Shown: positions 61,098 through 64,000 of the stretch, in pieces
Position numbering within the stretch: position 1 is the stretch's first letter
Layout: every line of letters begins with the position of its first letter
Source: Leptospira ainlahdjerensis
Lineage (GTDB): Bacteria; Spirochaetota; Leptospiria; Leptospirales; Leptospiraceae
DNA: 64,000 nt
Assembly: GCF_016919175.1 (NCBI RefSeq)
Contig: NZ_JAFFPU010000044.1
Span: 180,129 to 244,128, forward strand
Reading direction: 5' to 3'
Notes under the pieces: model-generated
What the model was told of the DNA's origin: nothing
The model's input: only the letters and a program-made list of their open reading frames with translations
The model's database searches: none
Made by a program: the position numbers and the translations under genes

Positions 61098-61634
61098 ATG
61101 ATTAGCTCCGTTGAAATTATTAGACAACCTCAATCAGGTGAATATAAAGAAAGGATCTACGATAACGATTCAGCTTGGAACTCCGCAGATTGGTCGTGGA
61201 TAAAATTTACGAATGATAACTATGATGAATGGTGTGGCCACTTCCGAGGGGCGTCTTATGGAGCTGAAATTTCCATTTCAAGAAATGAAATTGTTGTCTT
61301 AACTTCTGATTACTTGTATTTACTAGATAGGACTAATGGTAACGTTATTGAAACAATGGAATCTCCGCAGTTCAGAAATATAACTGTTTCCCCGCGGGGA
61401 GATTTTATTTTTGCAGATTATTATCACATTCAAAGATTAGAGAATAAATTAACGTCAATGAAGTATATTAATAGCCCCGTTGAAATGGATTCAATCATAT
61501 TTAAAGAATGGGATAATGATAATTTACTTATTTATTGCGAAGAGTTTACAAATTGGACCCGGAAATTAGAATTGCAGCTCAATTGTAATACGTGGGAAAT
61601 TAAAATTCTTAACTCTGTAAATGATCCAGGCTAA
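61098..61634 (+). CDS. cassette 9 protein of unknown function
   Basis: 178 residues in cassette 61024-61876. No membrane helix or signal. The middle (EIVVLTSDYLYLLDRTNGNV, NITVSPRGDFIFADYYHIQRL) has repeated beta-hairpin spacing like a partial propeller, and acidic, Trp-rich stretches (WNSADWSWIKF, DNDNLLIYCEEFTNW) recall immunity proteins. I do not recognise a family and give no function. AT-rich, with its own attC. Confidence 0.7.
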   Translation: MISSVEIIRQPQSGEYKERIYDNDSAWNSADWSWIKFTNDNYDEWCGHFRGASYGAEISISRNEIVVLTSDYLYLLDRTNGNVIETMESPQFRNITVSPRGDFIFADYYHIQRLENKLTSMKYINSPVEMDSIIFKEWDNDNLLIYCEEFTNWTRKLELQLNCNTWEIKILNSVNDPG

Positions 61635-61694
61635 TTAGTGAGATTGTCGAAAAAAAATTTGGCCTGCGTGAAATATTTGATAAACTTCGCGACG

Positions 61695-61885
<191 letters not shown>

Positions 61886-61922
61886 ATAGCGCCTGCAAAA
61901 TTCTTGGAGATAATCCATTCAA

Positions 61923-62834
61923 ATGAAACATATAGACTCGAACCTTCTTAATACAATTCTTTCCGGCGACATTAAAGATTATTACGAATCATCAGTTTTC
62001 CAGCCTAATCGAGACTCTTTCCAGAAACATGTCTCTGACTCTCTTGATTTTCCCAGTTGGGATAAGCAAGCTGTACTCGGTTTGGATATATACAGGTACA
62101 GCAAGATGGAAGAGCTTTCCCAGACGCTCGTTCCGATCATCTTCGATCTCATCTATCAAGAAGCAAGTCGTCATGTCCTTTTAATCGAACCGATCATTTT
62201 TCAGAACTATGATGAAGAACGTTTTTCGATAAATTTCATCTCAACTGGTGACGGAGGATTCCAAATCTTTGATAATCCGCTTCAAGCCGTGATTTTCGCG
62301 ATGGCATTTCAGAATCTTTTGCATCTTTTTAATACGTTCCACTTCTATCCCAATTTACGATCTATTTTCGAACCACTCACTTTACGATATTGTTTAACCT
62401 TTGATCATATTTATCAATATCGCGAAAATTTCTATGGTAGGGCGATCATCACAAATGCACGAATCATGTCCCTTGATGTTCTTAATCGATTTCTTCTTGA
62501 CGAAAGCGCAATGCTTTGGTTTGCCACAACCTTTAACGGTATTGAAAGCATTCGAATAACACGCTTACCGGACGTAGCTCGCCGTTTGAATTTATCGATA
62601 GGTGAGAATCCTCAGAGCCTTTACTTTTCAACAGAGAGAACTCCATTTTCTTTTAACGATACATTGAGGATTCCAATGATTATCTCGCAAAAAATCGGTA
62701 TTCATTCTCCTAAAGGGGATGTCGTGAATGTTCACAACCTTTACCTTCAGTATTTAGCTCATTTTTCAGATGAGACGGATCAAAGTAAGAACGCAGCATT
62801 TGTCATGACCATTGGCAATACGAATCCTCCTTGA
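61923..62834 (+). CDS. cassette 10 protein, class III nucleotide-cyclase-like (Pycsar-like)
   Basis: 303 residues in cassette 61877-63033, with GGAG 14 bases before the ATG. The fold is suggested by the order AVLGLDIYRYSKMEEL (first metal Asp, D55), INFISTGDGGFQIFDNPLQA (second Asp, D110), LTLRYCLTFD and YGRAIITNARIMSL (position of the NxxxR motif). R180 is kept but the usual Asn appears to be Ile176. Both metal Asp residues are present, so activity on a nucleotide is plausible. No transmembrane or other domain is visible. Pycsar pyrimidine cyclases are small class III homologues paired with an effector gene, and the next cassette encodes a small membrane protein. The family call is by inspection. 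Confidence 0.72.
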   Translation: MKHIDSNLLNTILSGDIKDYYESSVFQPNRDSFQKHVSDSLDFPSWDKQAVLGLDIYRYSKMEELSQTLVPIIFDLIYQEASRHVLLIEPIIFQNYDEERFSINFISTGDGGFQIFDNPLQAVIFAMAFQNLLHLFNTFHFYPNLRSIFEPLTLRYCLTFDHIYQYRENFYGRAIITNARIMSLDVLNRFLLDESAMLWFATTFNGIESIRITRLPDVARRLNLSIGENPQSLYFSTERTPFSFNDTLRIPMIISQKIGIHSPKGDVVNVHNLYLQYLAHFSDETDQSKNAAFVMTIGNTNPP

Positions 62835-62850
62835 AATTCATCGGCACTAC

Positions 62851-63042
62851 GGCGCATAACTTCGTCTTCTCGCTCCGTTCGTCACTCACGGTTCCCGCTC
62901 GGACTCACTCCGGGCTTCGCCACATTCGCTTTACCGTTCGGCTTGTGATCGCTCGCTAAGGCTCGCTCAAGCCTCCGTCAATCCCTGCGCGCACAGGCGC
63001 TCCGGGAACGCGAACGTCGAGAAGTCTCTTTCGTTAGGCGCC
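62851..63042 (+). repeat. attC-like site 10
   Basis: R'' GGCGCATAAC (62851-62860), exact reverse complement of its left end at 61876. L'' GTCTTCTCG, L' CGAGAAGTC (one mismatch), R' GTTAGGCGCC (63033-63042). Internal sequence mixes features of the other subtypes. Confidence 0.85.
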
Positions 63043-63211
63043 ATAGCATGCTAAAAAATTCAGTGGATGTAAACAATGAATGCTAAAACTTTTAATTCTG
63101 GAAATCACGCCAATAAACAATGAGATTAGAAATAAGTTATAGGAATCTAATGATTTACAAAGTAAAATAATCATTGGGACCAAAAAATGTTTTCTTAACA
63201 ATCAAGGTAAA

Positions 63212-63712
63212 ATGAAAAAAGATAAAAAAGAGAAATATCGATTAGCCGAGTATGACCAAGTTATTAAGCAAATTATCCATTGGGATAGCCACTTCTGGGC
63301 TAAAAATCAATTCTTTCTAGCAGTTGAAACAGCCTTTCTTTTAGGCGCCATAAAAGGGATATTTGATATCTTAAATCAAAAGCAAGAAATCGATTTAATA
63401 ATTTTTCTTAGTGGAATGTGCGTCATCTTGCTAAATTTATATTTATGTTATGTTTGGCGATTGACGAGTATTCGGAATAGATTTTATTTAACTGCTCGAA
63501 TCGAGCGTGCAAAAACTTTGGAAGAAGCCATAGGATCATTCAAAACCTTCTCCGATGGAAAATATAAATCTATTAAAAAAAGAAGTGTTTCCAGTTTCGA
63601 AAATTTTATACCGAATAGTTTCGGTATTGTTTGGGTAGTAATTTTTATAATTTTATTATATATCACGTTTAAGTCTTGCTCATCAGTGATATTTCACTGC
63701 TTTATACTTTAG
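63212..63712 (+). CDS. cassette 11 protein, small multi-helix membrane protein
   Basis: 166 residues in cassette 63034-63931; its start lies an unusual 178 bp inside the cassette, with CAAGGTAAA ahead of the ATG. A cytoplasmic N-terminus (YDQVIKQIIHWDSHFWAKNQ) leads to helices at about 33-52, 62-82 and 135-160, with a central RFYLTARIERAKTLEEA. The shape (helical cytoplasmic part plus membrane hairpin) recalls membrane effectors paired with nucleotide-signalling defence genes and RipA-like membrane proteins. It follows the cyclase-like cassette, so a functional pairing is possible. No named family assigned. Confidence 0.68.
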   Translation: MKKDKKEKYRLAEYDQVIKQIIHWDSHFWAKNQFFLAVETAFLLGAIKGIFDILNQKQEIDLIIFLSGMCVILLNLYLCYVWRLTSIRNRFYLTARIERAKTLEEAIGSFKTFSDGKYKSIKKRSVSSFENFIPNSFGIVWVVIFIILLYITFKSCSSVIFHCFIL

Positions 63713-63749
63713 ATGTATTTGTCCACGCAAGCTACACGGCCTTCGGCCT

Positions 63750-63940
63750 GGCGCCTAACTTCGGCTTCTCGCTCCGTTCGCGACTCACGGTTCCCGCTCG
63801 CGCTCACTCCGGGCTAAAGCCACATTGCTTTGTCACTTCGGTTCGCGGGACGGCGCTAAGGCGCCTCGAACCTCGTGCCAACCGCGTCGCGCACAAGCGC
63901 TTGCGGACGCAACGTCGAGAAGCCTCTTTCGTTAGCCGAA
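63750..63940 (+). repeat. attC-like site 11
   Basis: R'' GGCGCCTAAC (63750-63759), exact reverse complement of its left end at 63033. L'' GGCTTCTCG pairs fully with L' CGAGAAGCC; R' GTTAGCCGAA (63931-63940). The cassette beyond it (from 63932) leaves the window. Confidence 0.87.
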
Positions 63941-64000
63941 CATGCCCCGCAAATTCTACGCAAAAATACCAAATTAGCGATTGACGAATGATAGTGTATA

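Noticed and set aside
63676..63984. Plus-strand 102-codon frame over attC 11
   Set aside because: It is made almost wholly of attC sequence; similar frames occur in other attC copies in different registers.

Overview
The window looks like a chromosomal segment of a Leptospira, probably from the pathogen-related clade. The evidence is a partial DUF1554 lipoprotein, spirochaete-type lipoboxes, 7TM sensor kinases, 7TM-AraC regulators, many GTAGGAGTTCCTAC palindromes in gene spacers, and a moderate GC that drops sharply in some spacers and in the cassette genes. I see no rRNA, tRNA or CRISPR. The species call is inference; only the genus-level flavour is well supported.

1-14.8 kb is mostly minus strand and is a sensory and transport block. 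It holds the DUF1554 lipoprotein (cut by the window edge), an MCP with a six-helix membrane sensor, a Tat-like nitroreductase-fold protein, a MASE3 histidine kinase abutting its receiver, a 7TMR-DISM hybrid kinase, a CPA2-type antiporter, a P2-type cation ATPase and Hsp20. 15-22.5 kb is plus strand: a LytS/LytTR-type pair, a Crp-like regulator, a degenerate alpha/beta hydrolase, a SnoaL-like protein, a FecR-domain lipoprotein, a GH25 lysozyme and a TPM-domain protein. 22.5-24.3 kb is a four-gene ArsR operon behind a perfect 18-bp inverted repeat.

24.8-39.3 kb has a possible cytochrome b-like membrane protein, a diguanylate cyclase, two 7TM-AraC paralogues, an EAL phosphodiesterase, and a SpoIIE phosphatase/TPR/membrane/STAS operon that looks like a partner-switching module without a kinase. 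39.3-44.8 kb encodes an RND pump, a TolC-like channel, a DUF2892 protein and a CsoR/CstR-like repressor, with three matching operator-like sites (ATACCM-N4-GGGTAT). 44.9-51.8 kb holds TetR/nitroreductase and MarR/small-membrane-protein divergent pairs, two tandem paralogous small proteins, a sodium:solute symporter and a patatin. A ~150-bp dispersed repeat follows four plus-strand genes in the same orientation.

The most striking part is 52.6-64 kb, an integron-like cassette array. A tyrosine recombinase (52645-53679) is followed by eleven complete cassettes and the start of a twelfth, each ending in a ~185-195-bp attC-like site. The left-end 10-mer of every complete cassette is the reverse complement of the R'' box at its own right end (8 of 11 perfect, 3 with one mismatch), which is what excisable circular cassettes predict. 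The recombinase points the same way as the cassettes and appears to lack the IntI-specific insertion, though it has an IntI-like SPLD tail. Cargo includes a PD-(D/E)XK-like protein, one clear and one probable HNH protein, a DUF4145 protein, membrane proteins, a class III nucleotide-cyclase-like protein next to a small membrane protein (a Pycsar-like arrangement), and a 441-bp cassette without a convincing gene that occurs twice.
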